Below, one piece after another: positions 28,628-35,741 of a stretch of DNA of 64,000 nucleotides; the stretch's first letter is position 1; each line of letters begins with the position of its first letter. The DNA is taken from positions 13,256-77,255 of the forward strand of contig JBCCYM010000002.1 in the NCBI GenBank assembly GCA_039190005.1, in the 5' to 3' direction. The notes below the pieces were generated by a model. That model did no database searches and had not been told where the DNA came from. It saw only the letters and a program-made list of their open reading frames with translations. The DNA comes from JBCCYM01 sp039190005. Lineage in GTDB: Bacteria > Pseudomonadota > Gammaproteobacteria > UBA12402. The position numbers and the translations under genes are program-made.

Positions 28628-28840
28628 TACCCAACGCAGATCAAGATGCGAAGTAATATATAACTAAAAAAAGGTGTGAATTAGAAAATTTAGCTGTTCA
28701 GTTTGTTACCACCTTGGGACGTTCTGACCGAGAAAAACGCGAGTAATAGTTGTGCTATTGGGAGCGTTTTTCGACCGAGGAACGTTCCAAGGTGGTGACA
28801 AAATGGGCAGCTAAATTCGTATCTTGATCTGCGTTGGGTA
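28628..28840. mobile_element. MITE-like inverted-repeat element
   Basis: Outer ends of 25 bases (left TACCCAACGCAGATCAAGAT..., right its complement) match at 24 positions. An inner pair of about 50 bases (left from 28690 through ACCACC and the GAAAAACGC at 28732-28740; right from GCGTTTTTC to 28815) continues the duplex to a small apical hairpin AATAG/CTATT. The left arm carries about 36 extra bases. No transposase ORF is inside; short ORFs across it are shadows. It ends 20 bases before the rpn gene. A degraded end is seen at 46.1 kb. Confidence 0.75.
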
Positions 28841-28859
28841 TAATAAGAGTATCGATTAA

Positions 28860-29855
28860 ATGAGTAAAAAATTTCCACGTACAAAAGTAACACATGATTT
28901 GTTTTTTCAGCAATCTTTGATGCAGAAATCTATCGCATTGGATTTTTTCAAAGCACATTTGCCGCGGAGTGTGCAGTCAAAAATTGATTGGAACAGTTTA
29001 ACATTAGAGCCAGGACGATTTGTGGCTAAAGAATATAGAGTGCAATACAGTGATGTGTTGTATTCGGTAAGGCTTTCTGAGGAGTTAGCTTACTTATATA
29101 TTCTAGCAGAACACAAAAGTTATGGTGATCGTTTTCTGCCATTGCAATTATTAAGGTACATGTGTGCCATTTGGCAACGTTATATTGAACAGAAGAGAAA
29201 ATTAGGGAAAGGACAGGGTTGTTTGCCGATGATCTATCCACTTACATATTATCATGGTCGCCAATCGCCTTATCCGTATTCAACCGATATTCGCGATTGT
29301 TTTGCCGATAAGGCATTGGCGAAAGCGATATTTGATAAACCATTTCCCTTGATAGATATGACACAATACAGTGATGAAAACTTATTACAGCATGGTAGGG
29401 CATCCACATTTGAACTGTTGCAAAAGCATATTTTTGCCAAAGATTTATTAGAAGATATCCAGGAATTGTTGAAAAACAAGCATTTCATAGCGCTTATGCG
29501 TGAAACATCTGGTGATTATAGTTTTCAGGTGTTACAATATATGATAGAGGCAAGTGAGTCTACTCACGCTGATAAATTTTTAAAGCAATTAACCCAACAA
29601 CTTCCAGAAATAGGTGATCAAATTATGACAGTTGGACAACAACTCAGACAGCAAGGCATTGAGCAAGGTATTGAGCGAGGTATTGAGCGAGGCATTGAAC
29701 AAGGTATTGAACAGGGCATTGAGCGAGGTATTAAGCAGGGTAGGACGGTGGAAGCTATGACAATCGCAAGAACGCTCTTAAATCGGGGGATGTCACTTGA
29801 AGAAGTGGCGGAGATTACCCATTTATCTTATGAAAAGCTTCAGAGAATTAAGTGA
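28860..29855 (+). CDS. Rpn-family PD-(D/E)XK nuclease
   Basis: Product of 331 residues of the recombination-promoting nuclease/transposase_31 family. The nuclease core shows Asp65 (YSDVLY) and the E-x-K pair at 84-86 (LAEHKS), with LPLQLLRY following. In E. coli, Rpn proteins are DNA endonucleases, and family members have been reported as anti-phage toxins controlled by a C-terminal product (RpnS) made from an internal start. Residues 262-291 are a tetrapeptide repeat GI(E/K)(Q/R). A helical tail (EAMTIARTLLNRGMSLEEVA) closes the protein. It is flanked by a MITE and by a partial tail duplicate. Confidence 0.85.
   Translation: MSKKFPRTKVTHDLFFQQSLMQKSIALDFFKAHLPRSVQSKIDWNSLTLEPGRFVAKEYRVQYSDVLYSVRLSEELAYLYILAEHKSYGDRFLPLQLLRYMCAIWQRYIEQKRKLGKGQGCLPMIYPLTYYHGRQSPYPYSTDIRDCFADKALAKAIFDKPFPLIDMTQYSDENLLQHGRASTFELLQKHIFAKDLLEDIQELLKNKHFIALMRETSGDYSFQVLQYMIEASESTHADKFLKQLTQQLPEIGDQIMTVGQQLRQQGIEQGIERGIERGIEQGIEQGIERGIKQGRTVEAMTIARTLLNRGMSLEEVAEITHLSYEKLQRIK
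29625..29855 (+). other. Possible internal translation start: RpnS-like C-terminal product
   Basis: Inside the rpn gene, ATG 29625 (Met256, MTVGQQLRQQG) is preceded by AGGTGA at 29612-29617 with a 7-base spacer, a very good ribosome-binding site. The same site, spacer and ATG recur at the stand-alone tail gene (29964-29979). A 76-residue product would contain the repeat and helical tail without the nuclease core. Known RpnS antitoxins are made in this manner; here it is inferred. Confidence 0.5.
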
Positions 29856-29856
29856 C

Positions 29857-29880
29857 ATAGAATTACATGAGTAATTCTAT
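29857..29880. terminator. Hairpin after rpn
   Basis: ATAGAATTAC, loop ATGA, GTAATTCTAT: ten perfect AT-rich pairs starting 1 base after the rpn stop and followed by TTTGC. A weak intrinsic terminator or spacer stem that separates rpn from its duplicated tail. Confidence 0.45.
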
Positions 29881-29976
29881 TTTGCTTCAACATGCGAGTT
29901 TGCCTATGAGTGTACTGACGCTGATAGATTTTTAGAGCAATTAACCCAACAATTTCCAGAAATAGGTGATCAAATT

Positions 29977-30168
29977 ATGACAGTTGGACAACAACTCAGA
30001 CAGCAAGGTATTGAGCAAGGCATTAAGCAGGGTATTAAACAAGGTAGGACAGCGGAAGCTATGACAATCGCAAGAACACTTTTAAATCGAGAGATGTCAC
30101 TTGAAGAAGTGGCGGAGATTACGCGTTTACCTTATGAAAAGCTTCAGCGAATTAAGTCAGAAAATTGA
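29977..30168 (+). CDS. Stand-alone copy of the Rpn C-terminal tail
   Basis: ORF of 63 residues nearly identical to the last part of the preceding Rpn protein: MTVGQQLRQQG, a shorter GI(E/K)QG repeat, then TARTL-type helical tail ending LQRIKSEN. Homology with the upstream gene starts at about 29914, but no in-frame start exists before ATG 29977, and the AGGTGA at 29964-29969 is retained. It may be a pseudogene remnant of a tandem copy, or a free-standing antitoxin. The reading frame is intact across the retained segment. Confidence 0.55.
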   Translation: MTVGQQLRQQGIEQGIKQGIKQGRTAEAMTIARTLLNREMSLEEVAEITRLPYEKLQRIKSEN

Positions 30169-30356
30169 TCTGAGTAGTGCAAACATTCCAAGGTTGAAAT
30201 GCTATAAAATGGGTATAGGTCAGAATTTCTTTAGCAAAAACATTGTAAATAGTAGGGAGTTTATGCTATTTTACTGACTATTGTATGGCTTATCCAGGAT
30301 TAATCTTCAATAAAGTGTCGTGAATTAACGCTATCCAGATAGTAGAAATTTATATT

Positions 30357-32243
30357 ATGTCAAGAATTAAGCACCTTGCGCCGATGTTGGCGAATCAGAT
30401 AGCGGCTGGTGAAGTTGTGGAACGTCCGGCATCGGTGGTAAAGGAGCTGGTTGAAAATAGCCTTGACGCCGGTAGTAAGCATATTGACATTGATATTGAA
30501 AAAGGTGGTATGCGCCTTATTCGGGTGCGTGACAATGGTATGGGTATTCATGCCGATGATTTAACGTTAGCCATTAGCCCTCATGCCACCAGCAAAATTT
30601 ATACTCAGGAAGATTTGGCGCTTATCAGCAGTTTTGGCTTTCGCGGTGAGGCACTGGCGAGTATCAGTTCTGTTTCACGTTTTAACCTTACTTCGGCAAC
30701 AGCGTCTGAAAACGCAGTTCAGATCAACTGTGAAGGCAAAGAAAATCATGAAATTTTGCCGGCATCACATCCTATCGGCACGACCGTTGAAGTGCGTGAT
30801 CTCTTTTTCAATATACCCGCGCGACGTAAATTTTTGCGTACCGAAAAAACCGAATTTACGCATATTGAAACATTGGTAAAACGTTTGGCATTGGCAAATT
30901 TCCCGGTGCAATTTACTTTACAGCATAATCAAAAAACCATTTTTAATTTTTTACCAGCGCATACCGATGAACAAAAAGAACAGCGGGTTGCTAAACTCTG
31001 TGGCAAGGAATTTATGCGCCATGCTTTGCATATTGACACGGCAGTTACGGGTATTCGATTATATGGTTGGATCGCGCAACCCAGTTTTTCACGCAGTCAA
31101 GCGGATTTGCAATATTGCTATATCAATGGCCGTATTGTGCGCGATAAAATGATCACCCATGCGGTAAAACGCGCTTATCGAGATGTGTTGTATCATGGTC
31201 GGTTTCCAGCATTTGTGATTTTTTTGGAGATGGAACCTAAGGATGTTGATGTCAACGCCCATCCACAAAAGCTTGAGGTGCGTTTTCATCAAGGGCGTTT
31301 TGTCTATGATTTTCTTACTAAGAGTATTGAGCAGGCACTTGCCGATGTCAGACCGGCAATGCCACAATCATTTACGACATCCGCGCCGCAATCATCACCT
31401 AAGTTCTCAATGAATCATCAGCCACGTTTTAATTTTGCTGTTGAAGAGACAGTGCAAGCCTATAAGGCTTTTCATCATCCGTCGGAAGACCAGCCATATC
31501 AAAATAAGCGGCAAAGTGAAGCGACTGATATGCCGACAACAATGTTGCCAAAAAATGAAAAAGCGCAAATCGAAAATATTGCCACGGAAATTGCTAAGCA
31601 ACAACAATCCAGCAAATTGCCGGAAACGCTTGAGCGGCGACCGTCAGCTGAGGCGTCTGATATGCCATTGGGTGTCGCCTTGGCGCAATTACATGGTGTT
31701 TATGTGCTGGCGCAGAATGATTATGGGTTGATATTGGTTGATATGCATGCCGCGCATGAGCGTATTGTTTATGAAAAAATGAAAAAAGCTTACGCCGCGC
31801 ATAATATCGCCACACAGTTATTATTATTGCCGGTGACCTTAGAACTTAATGCTGAAGAAATACGCTGTGCTGAGAAGCACCAGCAATTTTTGCTTGAGCT
31901 CGGTTTAAATCTGGAATTTCTCGGCCCGGAAACACTGGTGATACGTGAAGTACCGTCAATACTGAGCGCGGACAATATCGCCCAATTACTACGTGATGTG
32001 TTATCAGAATTACTTGTTTGTCAAAGCAGCGATGAAGTCAACAGCAGAATTGATACTATATTATCAACCATGGCTTGCCATGGCGCGGTTAGAGCGAATC
32101 GCCAATTATCTTTGACTGAAATGAATAGCTTATTACGTGATATTGAAACAACTGAACGCAGTGGTCAGTGTAATCATGGACGACCAACCTGGACAGCACT
32201 GTCCATGACGGAATTGGATAAATTGTTTATGCGCGGTCGTTAA
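30357..32243 (+). CDS. mutL: DNA mismatch repair protein MutL
   Basis: GHKL ATPase that links MutS recognition to strand incision. N-terminal motifs are LVENSLDAGSKHI, RVRDNGMGI and FGFRGEALASISSV. Residues 360-420 are a variable linker. The C-terminal dimerisation domain has DMHAAHERIVYE at about 462-473, fitting the endonuclease motif DxHA(x)2E(x)4E, plus ACHGAVRANRQL and CNHGRPTW. This motif set is absent from E. coli MutL and present in MutH-less bacteria, so strand incision is probably done by MutL itself. Length 628 is typical. Start ATG 30357 is about 190 bases after the tail ORF. Confidence 0.96.
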   Translation: MSRIKHLAPMLANQIAAGEVVERPASVVKELVENSLDAGSKHIDIDIEKGGMRLIRVRDNGMGIHADDLTLAISPHATSKIYTQEDLALISSFGFRGEALASISSVSRFNLTSATASENAVQINCEGKENHEILPASHPIGTTVEVRDLFFNIPARRKFLRTEKTEFTHIETLVKRLALANFPVQFTLQHNQKTIFNFLPAHTDEQKEQRVAKLCGKEFMRHALHIDTAVTGIRLYGWIAQPSFSRSQADLQYCYINGRIVRDKMITHAVKRAYRDVLYHGRFPAFVIFLEMEPKDVDVNAHPQKLEVRFHQGRFVYDFLTKSIEQALADVRPAMPQSFTTSAPQSSPKFSMNHQPRFNFAVEETVQAYKAFHHPSEDQPYQNKRQSEATDMPTTMLPKNEKAQIENIATEIAKQQQSSKLPETLERRPSAEASDMPLGVALAQLHGVYVLAQNDYGLILVDMHAAHERIVYEKMKKAYAAHNIATQLLLLPVTLELNAEEIRCAEKHQQFLLELGLNLEFLGPETLVIREVPSILSADNIAQLLRDVLSELLVCQSSDEVNSRIDTILSTMACHGAVRANRQLSLTEMNSLLRDIETTERSGQCNHGRPTWTALSMTELDKLFMRGR

Positions 32244-32266
32244 TTTTAAATAGTAGAGGTGAGTTT

Positions 32267-32797
32267 ATGACAATACGTGATTTTCAACACTATCATCCTC
32301 GCGTTGCTGAAACGGCTTATATTGATCCCAGTGCCGTGGTGATTGGCAATGTCACCTTGGCAGATGATGTGTCAATATGGCCTTTAACTGTGTTGCGTGG
32401 TGATGTGAATTCAATTCAGGTCGGTGCTCGAAGCAATATTCAAGATCGTAGTGTTGTCCATGTCACCCATTATGACCCTGAATACAGTCCTGACAGTGCC
32501 GCTGTGGTGATTGGGGATGATGTGACAGTCGGGCATGGTGTCATTTTACATGGTTGTACCATTGGTAATCGTTGTCTCATCGGCATGGGTTCGACATTAT
32601 TAGATGGTGTCGTGATTGAAGATGAGGTTATGGTTGGCGCGAATAGCTTAGTACCCATGTACAAAACACTGGAATCCGGCTATCTTTATCTCGGTAGTCC
32701 GGTTCAAAAAGTGCGAGCGCTTAAAGAGGCTGAACGAGCGTTTTTAAAATATAGCGCGATGCATTATGTTGAGCTGAAAAATAAATATGGCACTTGA
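32267..32797 (+). CDS. Gamma-carbonic-anhydrase-like hexapeptide protein (YrdA type)
   Basis: Left-handed beta-helix protein of 176 residues built from hexapeptide repeats. Zinc-ligand histidines appear in VVHVTHYD and VTVGHGVILHGC, and the trimer-interface RGDVNSIQVG near residue 46 is conserved. This is the YrdA/PaaY/CaiE group; true carbonic anhydrase activity varies among members and cannot be asserted. AGAGGTGAG precedes ATG 32267. It ends 22 bases before the promoter candidate of the aromatic operon. Confidence 0.88.
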   Translation: MTIRDFQHYHPRVAETAYIDPSAVVIGNVTLADDVSIWPLTVLRGDVNSIQVGARSNIQDRSVVHVTHYDPEYSPDSAAVVIGDDVTVGHGVILHGCTIGNRCLIGMGSTLLDGVVIEDEVMVGANSLVPMYKTLESGYLYLGSPVQKVRALKEAERAFLKYSAMHYVELKNKYGT

Positions 32798-32819
32798 ATA
32801 GAAAAATCAAACAAAAGTA

Positions 32820-32848
32820 TTGACTTTTAGCATGGATTGAGCTAGTGT
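32820..32848 (+). promoter_or_regulatory. Candidate promoter of the aromatic-acid operon
   Basis: TTGACT (32820-32825), 17 bases, TAGTGT (32843-32848). The -35 is good, the -10 only 3/6. It places the start just ahead of the leader ATG at 32859, leaving a very short 5' leader; another promoter further upstream is possible. Confidence 0.35.
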
Positions 32849-32858
32849 TGGAAATACG

Positions 32859-32975
32859 ATGATGAATAATAGCTTAACAAAAACAGTTTCTCTTAGCTGG
32901 ATTAGCTCAGCGATCTCTTTCTTTATCTCCGCAAAAGGATTTTTTAGCTTCTTTTATTTTGCCCCGTTGGGGTAA
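32859..32975 (+). CDS. Phe-rich leader peptide (attenuation control)
   Basis: ORF of 38 codons, ATG 32859 to TAA 32973-32975, with GGA 7 bases upstream as a weak ribosome site. Codons 21, 22, 28, 29, 31, 32 and 34 are Phe and codon 33 is Tyr, so eight of the last 18 residues are the end products of the operon that follows; Trp is codon 14. This is the composition of classical leader peptides such as PheL. It lies 90 bases upstream of aroG on the same strand. The protein itself would have no function; ribosome stalling at the Phe/Tyr run is the likely signal. Confidence 0.75.
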   Translation: MMNNSLTKTVSLSWISSAISFFISAKGFFSFFYFAPLG

Positions 32976-33007
32976 TATCATTATAAACTAAAACTATCAA
33001 TTTTTTT
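32962..33007 (+). promoter_or_regulatory. Possible attenuator region
   Basis: CCCC-GTT-GGGG (32962-32972) covers the last sense codons of the leader, and a T7 run is at 33001-33007. The 28 bases between them contain no GC-rich stem, so a standard terminator is not evident. The read-out may use a pause hairpin, Rho, or a structure I cannot fold by eye. Confidence 0.3.
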
Positions 33008-33065
33008 CCTAAAACTGGCGCAGAAGTGTATTCTGTAATGATCAATTAACGTCGAGTGATAAGCG

Positions 33066-34115
33066 ATGACTAAAATAAGTAATACAAATATTCATGAGAT
33101 AAAACCATTATTATCCCCTGAAATGGTACTCCATGATTTACCGATGAATGATAAGATTCGTATACATGTCCAATCGGGACGACAACAATTAGAAGCAATT
33201 ATTAAAGGTGAAGATAAACGACTAATTGCCATTGTTGGTCCCTGTTCGGTTCATGAAAAAGACGCGGCACTGGATTACGCGCGTAAACTGAAAGTAGTGG
33301 CGGAAGCCATGAAAGATAAACTGTGCATTGTCATGCGAGTCTATTTTGAGAAACCGCGCACCACGGTGGGCTGGAAAGGACTGATTAATGACCCTTATCT
33401 TGATAACAGTTTTAATATTAACGCGGGACTGAAATTAGCAAGAGAGCTATTGCTGGAAATTAATACACTTGGTCTTTTTGCCGCGACAGAGTTTGTCGAT
33501 ACATTCACCCCACAATATATTGCCGACCTCATTTCTTGGGCCGCTATTGGTGCAAGAACGGTTGAGAGCCAACCGCACCGTATGTTAGCTTCGGGTTTAT
33601 CTATGCCTGTGGGGTTTAAAAACAGTACCACTGGTGATGTGGAAGTCGCTGCTAATGCTGTGGCAGCTGCGACCAATCCGCATCGTTTTCTTGGTGTGAC
33701 ACAAAACGGGCTGGCAGCAATTGTCAATACCAAAGGGAATGATAATTGTCATATTGTTTTACGTGGTGGTAAAAGTGGCACCAATTACAGTGCCGAACAT
33801 GTCAACATGGCCGCGGCCTTACTGGCTAAACATCATCTGCCACAAGGTATTATGATTGATTGCAGCCACGGTAATTCTAACAAAGATTTTAGACGACAGG
33901 CGGATGTCGTTGATGCTATTTGTAAACAGTTACTGCAAGGGTCAAGTCATATTATGGGCTTAATGATTGAGAGCAACTTATTAGAAGGTCGTCAGGATTT
34001 TGAACCCGGTGCAAAACTCGTTTACGGCAAAAGTATTACCGATGCTTGCATCGGCTGGGAACAAACAGAAATATTGTTAAACACGTTAGCAGAAAAAGTT
34101 AACATAGGGGGTTGA
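33066..34115 (+). CDS. aroG: 3-deoxy-7-phosphoheptulonate (DAHP) synthase, class I
   Basis: First enzyme of the shikimate pathway, joining PEP and erythrose-4-phosphate. The product is 349 residues, the length of E. coli AroF/G/H. Recognisable segments: IVGPCSVHEKDAALDYA, MRVYFEKPRTTVGWKGLI, GARTVESQPHRMLASG, HIVLRGGKSGTNYS and MIDCSHGNSNKDFRRQ. Which amino acid inhibits it cannot be read here; the Phe/Tyr-rich leader suggests transcriptional control. The symbol aroG is by class, not proven isozyme identity. The next gene starts in a TGATG overlap. Confidence 0.94.
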   Translation: MTKISNTNIHEIKPLLSPEMVLHDLPMNDKIRIHVQSGRQQLEAIIKGEDKRLIAIVGPCSVHEKDAALDYARKLKVVAEAMKDKLCIVMRVYFEKPRTTVGWKGLINDPYLDNSFNINAGLKLARELLLEINTLGLFAATEFVDTFTPQYIADLISWAAIGARTVESQPHRMLASGLSMPVGFKNSTTGDVEVAANAVAAATNPHRFLGVTQNGLAAIVNTKGNDNCHIVLRGGKSGTNYSAEHVNMAAALLAKHHLPQGIMIDCSHGNSNKDFRRQADVVDAICKQLLQGSSHIMGLMIESNLLEGRQDFEPGAKLVYGKSITDACIGWEQTEILLNTLAEKVNIGG

Positions 34116-35002
34116 TGATGAATAATGAACTAGAAAATTTAAGAAAACAAATTAATGACATCGATAGTCAGGTGCTCGATTTAATTACTCAACGTGCTGA
34201 AGTAGCAAAGTTAGTGCTAGCCAGTAAATTGAAAATGGCTGGCGGTGAAGCACCACAGATTTTTTTCCCGCAGCGTGAACGGGAAGTGATTGCACGGCTG
34301 ATTGACAAAAATACCAGTGCTTTGCCAGGACAGTCAATCGCTAGTATTTTTCAGGCAATTATGAACGCCTGTCGCAATCTGCAAATTACTATGTTGGCTG
34401 ACACGAAAGACGCGCCAAAAGCTAAGGCGTTAAAAATAAGTGTTCAAGGTATTGAGCACAGTTATTCGCATCAGGCAGCCGTTGAGTTTTGTAATCGTCG
34501 AAAATTGCCAAATTATAGGATTGATTATGCCGTTTCCAGCAACAATGTTCTCGATCATGTTGTTTCAGGAAAAACTCAGTATGGTATTGTCGCGCTTAAT
34601 AACGCGCAGGGCGGTTTGGTTGATGAGACCATCAAGGCCTTAACGCGGCATAACTATAATATTGTCGATAGCGTTGTCTTGCCGGTTGAACATAGTTTGT
34701 TAGTGCTGCCTGGGACAAAAAAAGAACAAATTACCCATGTCTATTCACATTCGCAGGCATTGAGACAGTGCGCTGCTTATCTTAAAAAGGAATATCCCAA
34801 CTGCAAACAAATTGAATGGGCGGATACGGCACTTTCTGCCAGTGATTTAGCTGCTGGGAAAATTGACAAACACAGCGCGGTTATCGCGCATGCGAATTGT
34901 GCTAAAACCAATGGTTTGAATATTCTGGATCAAAATATACAAGATCTGAAAAATAATGAAACCTTGTTTTTAGTTGTTAACGCGGGATCGGCTAATGGCT
35001 AA
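34115..35002 (+). CDS. pheA: Chorismate mutase fused to a degenerate prephenate-dehydratase-like domain
   Basis: Product of 295 residues. Residues 1-92 are an AroQ chorismate mutase (LRKQINDIDSQVLDLI, QRAEVAKLV, FPQREREVI, IFQAIMNACRNLQ). Residues 105-295 align with prephenate dehydratase, but family motifs are changed: GPxGSYSHLAA becomes QGIEHSYSHQAA, PIENTSSG becomes ALNNAQGG, and the TRF motif is TLF. VYSHSQALRQC is kept. The ACT regulatory domain is missing (E. coli PheA is 386 residues). Mutase activity is likely; dehydratase activity is doubtful. A TTG at 34112 could extend it by one codon. tyrA overlaps by 8 bases. Confidence 0.8.
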   Translation: MMNNELENLRKQINDIDSQVLDLITQRAEVAKLVLASKLKMAGGEAPQIFFPQREREVIARLIDKNTSALPGQSIASIFQAIMNACRNLQITMLADTKDAPKAKALKISVQGIEHSYSHQAAVEFCNRRKLPNYRIDYAVSSNNVLDHVVSGKTQYGIVALNNAQGGLVDETIKALTRHNYNIVDSVVLPVEHSLLVLPGTKKEQITHVYSHSQALRQCAAYLKKEYPNCKQIEWADTALSASDLAAGKIDKHSAVIAHANCAKTNGLNILDQNIQDLKNNETLFLVVNAGSANG

Positions 35003-35741
35003 ACATCAAATTGGCATTTTAGGTTATGGTCGCTTCGGGCGTATTATGATGCGCCTGTTAGCGTCAGATCATGAGGTTTTTTTCTATGATGTGAATGACA
35101 ATTTGCATCAAGAACAATCTTTCAAACCGCTACAGGATCTGTTGAAACTGCCTGTGTTGATTTTGGCGGTGCCAATCAATCAAATGGAAACAGTGCTTAA
35201 GCAAATTTCTGCGCATTTAAGTACACAAACAGTGATTGATGTTTGCTCGGTTAAAATCTATCCAACTCAATTAATGCTCAACTATCTGCCGGAAAAAGTC
35301 AATGTGATTGCGACACATCCTATGTTTGGTCCAGACTCATACGGTAGCCAAGGTCAAAAAAATATGATGATGTATCCAGCCAGAGTATCAAAGGCAATCT
35401 TTCAACAATGGCATGATTATTTTTTAGCAAAAGATCTCAATGTTTGTATCATGTCGCCGGAACAGCATGATCGCGAGAGTGCTTTTTCTCAAAGCCTGAC
35501 CCATTTTTTAGGTCGGGTGTTGAATGAGATAAACTTGCAAGACACTGATATTTCAACCGAAGGTTATCGAAGTTTGTTAAAAATTGTCGAGCAAACCTGT
35601 AATGATAGCTGGGAATTGTTTCAAGACATCTTGCAATATAATCCATATGGCGAAACAATGATTGAACAACTTAACGCAGCAACGGACAACGTAGTCCATA
35701 AATTAAAATCAAGTAATCAGAGAGGTGATGATGGCAAGTAA
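34995..35741 (+). CDS. tyrA: Prephenate/arogenate dehydrogenase, plant-like TyrA
   Basis: NAD(P)-dependent dehydrogenase of the tyrosine branch, 248 residues. The Rossmann motif GYGRFG is at 10-15, THPMFGPDS at 107-115, and MSPEQHDRES at 153-162. The end (ISTEGYRSLLKIVEQTCNDS) resembles plant arogenate dehydrogenases (consensus INTKGYETLLNLVENT, as I recall) more than E. coli TyrA. There is no fused chorismate mutase, which is supplied by pheA. If arogenate is the substrate, an aminotransferase acting on prephenate is needed; a candidate is at 41452. The start is ATG 34995 inside the pheA end. Confidence 0.85.
   Translation: MAKHQIGILGYGRFGRIMMRLLASDHEVFFYDVNDNLHQEQSFKPLQDLLKLPVLILAVPINQMETVLKQISAHLSTQTVIDVCSVKIYPTQLMLNYLPEKVNVIATHPMFGPDSYGSQGQKNMMMYPARVSKAIFQQWHDYFLAKDLNVCIMSPEQHDRESAFSQSLTHFLGRVLNEINLQDTDISTEGYRSLLKIVEQTCNDSWELFQDILQYNPYGETMIEQLNAATDNVVHKLKSSNQRGDDGK

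Noticed and set aside
28690..28958. Minus-strand ORFs across the hairpin element, possible small transposase
   Set aside because: They cross the inverted-repeat arms and the rpn start, show no transposase motif, and exist because the arms are open by chance.
29640..29745. CRISPR-like array in the rpn gene
   Set aside because: The 12-base tandem repeats have no spacers and encode an in-frame tetrapeptide repeat.
32976..33065. Classical Rho-independent attenuator upstream of aroG
   Set aside because: A T7 run exists, but no GC stem directly precedes it; I report only a possible region with low confidence.
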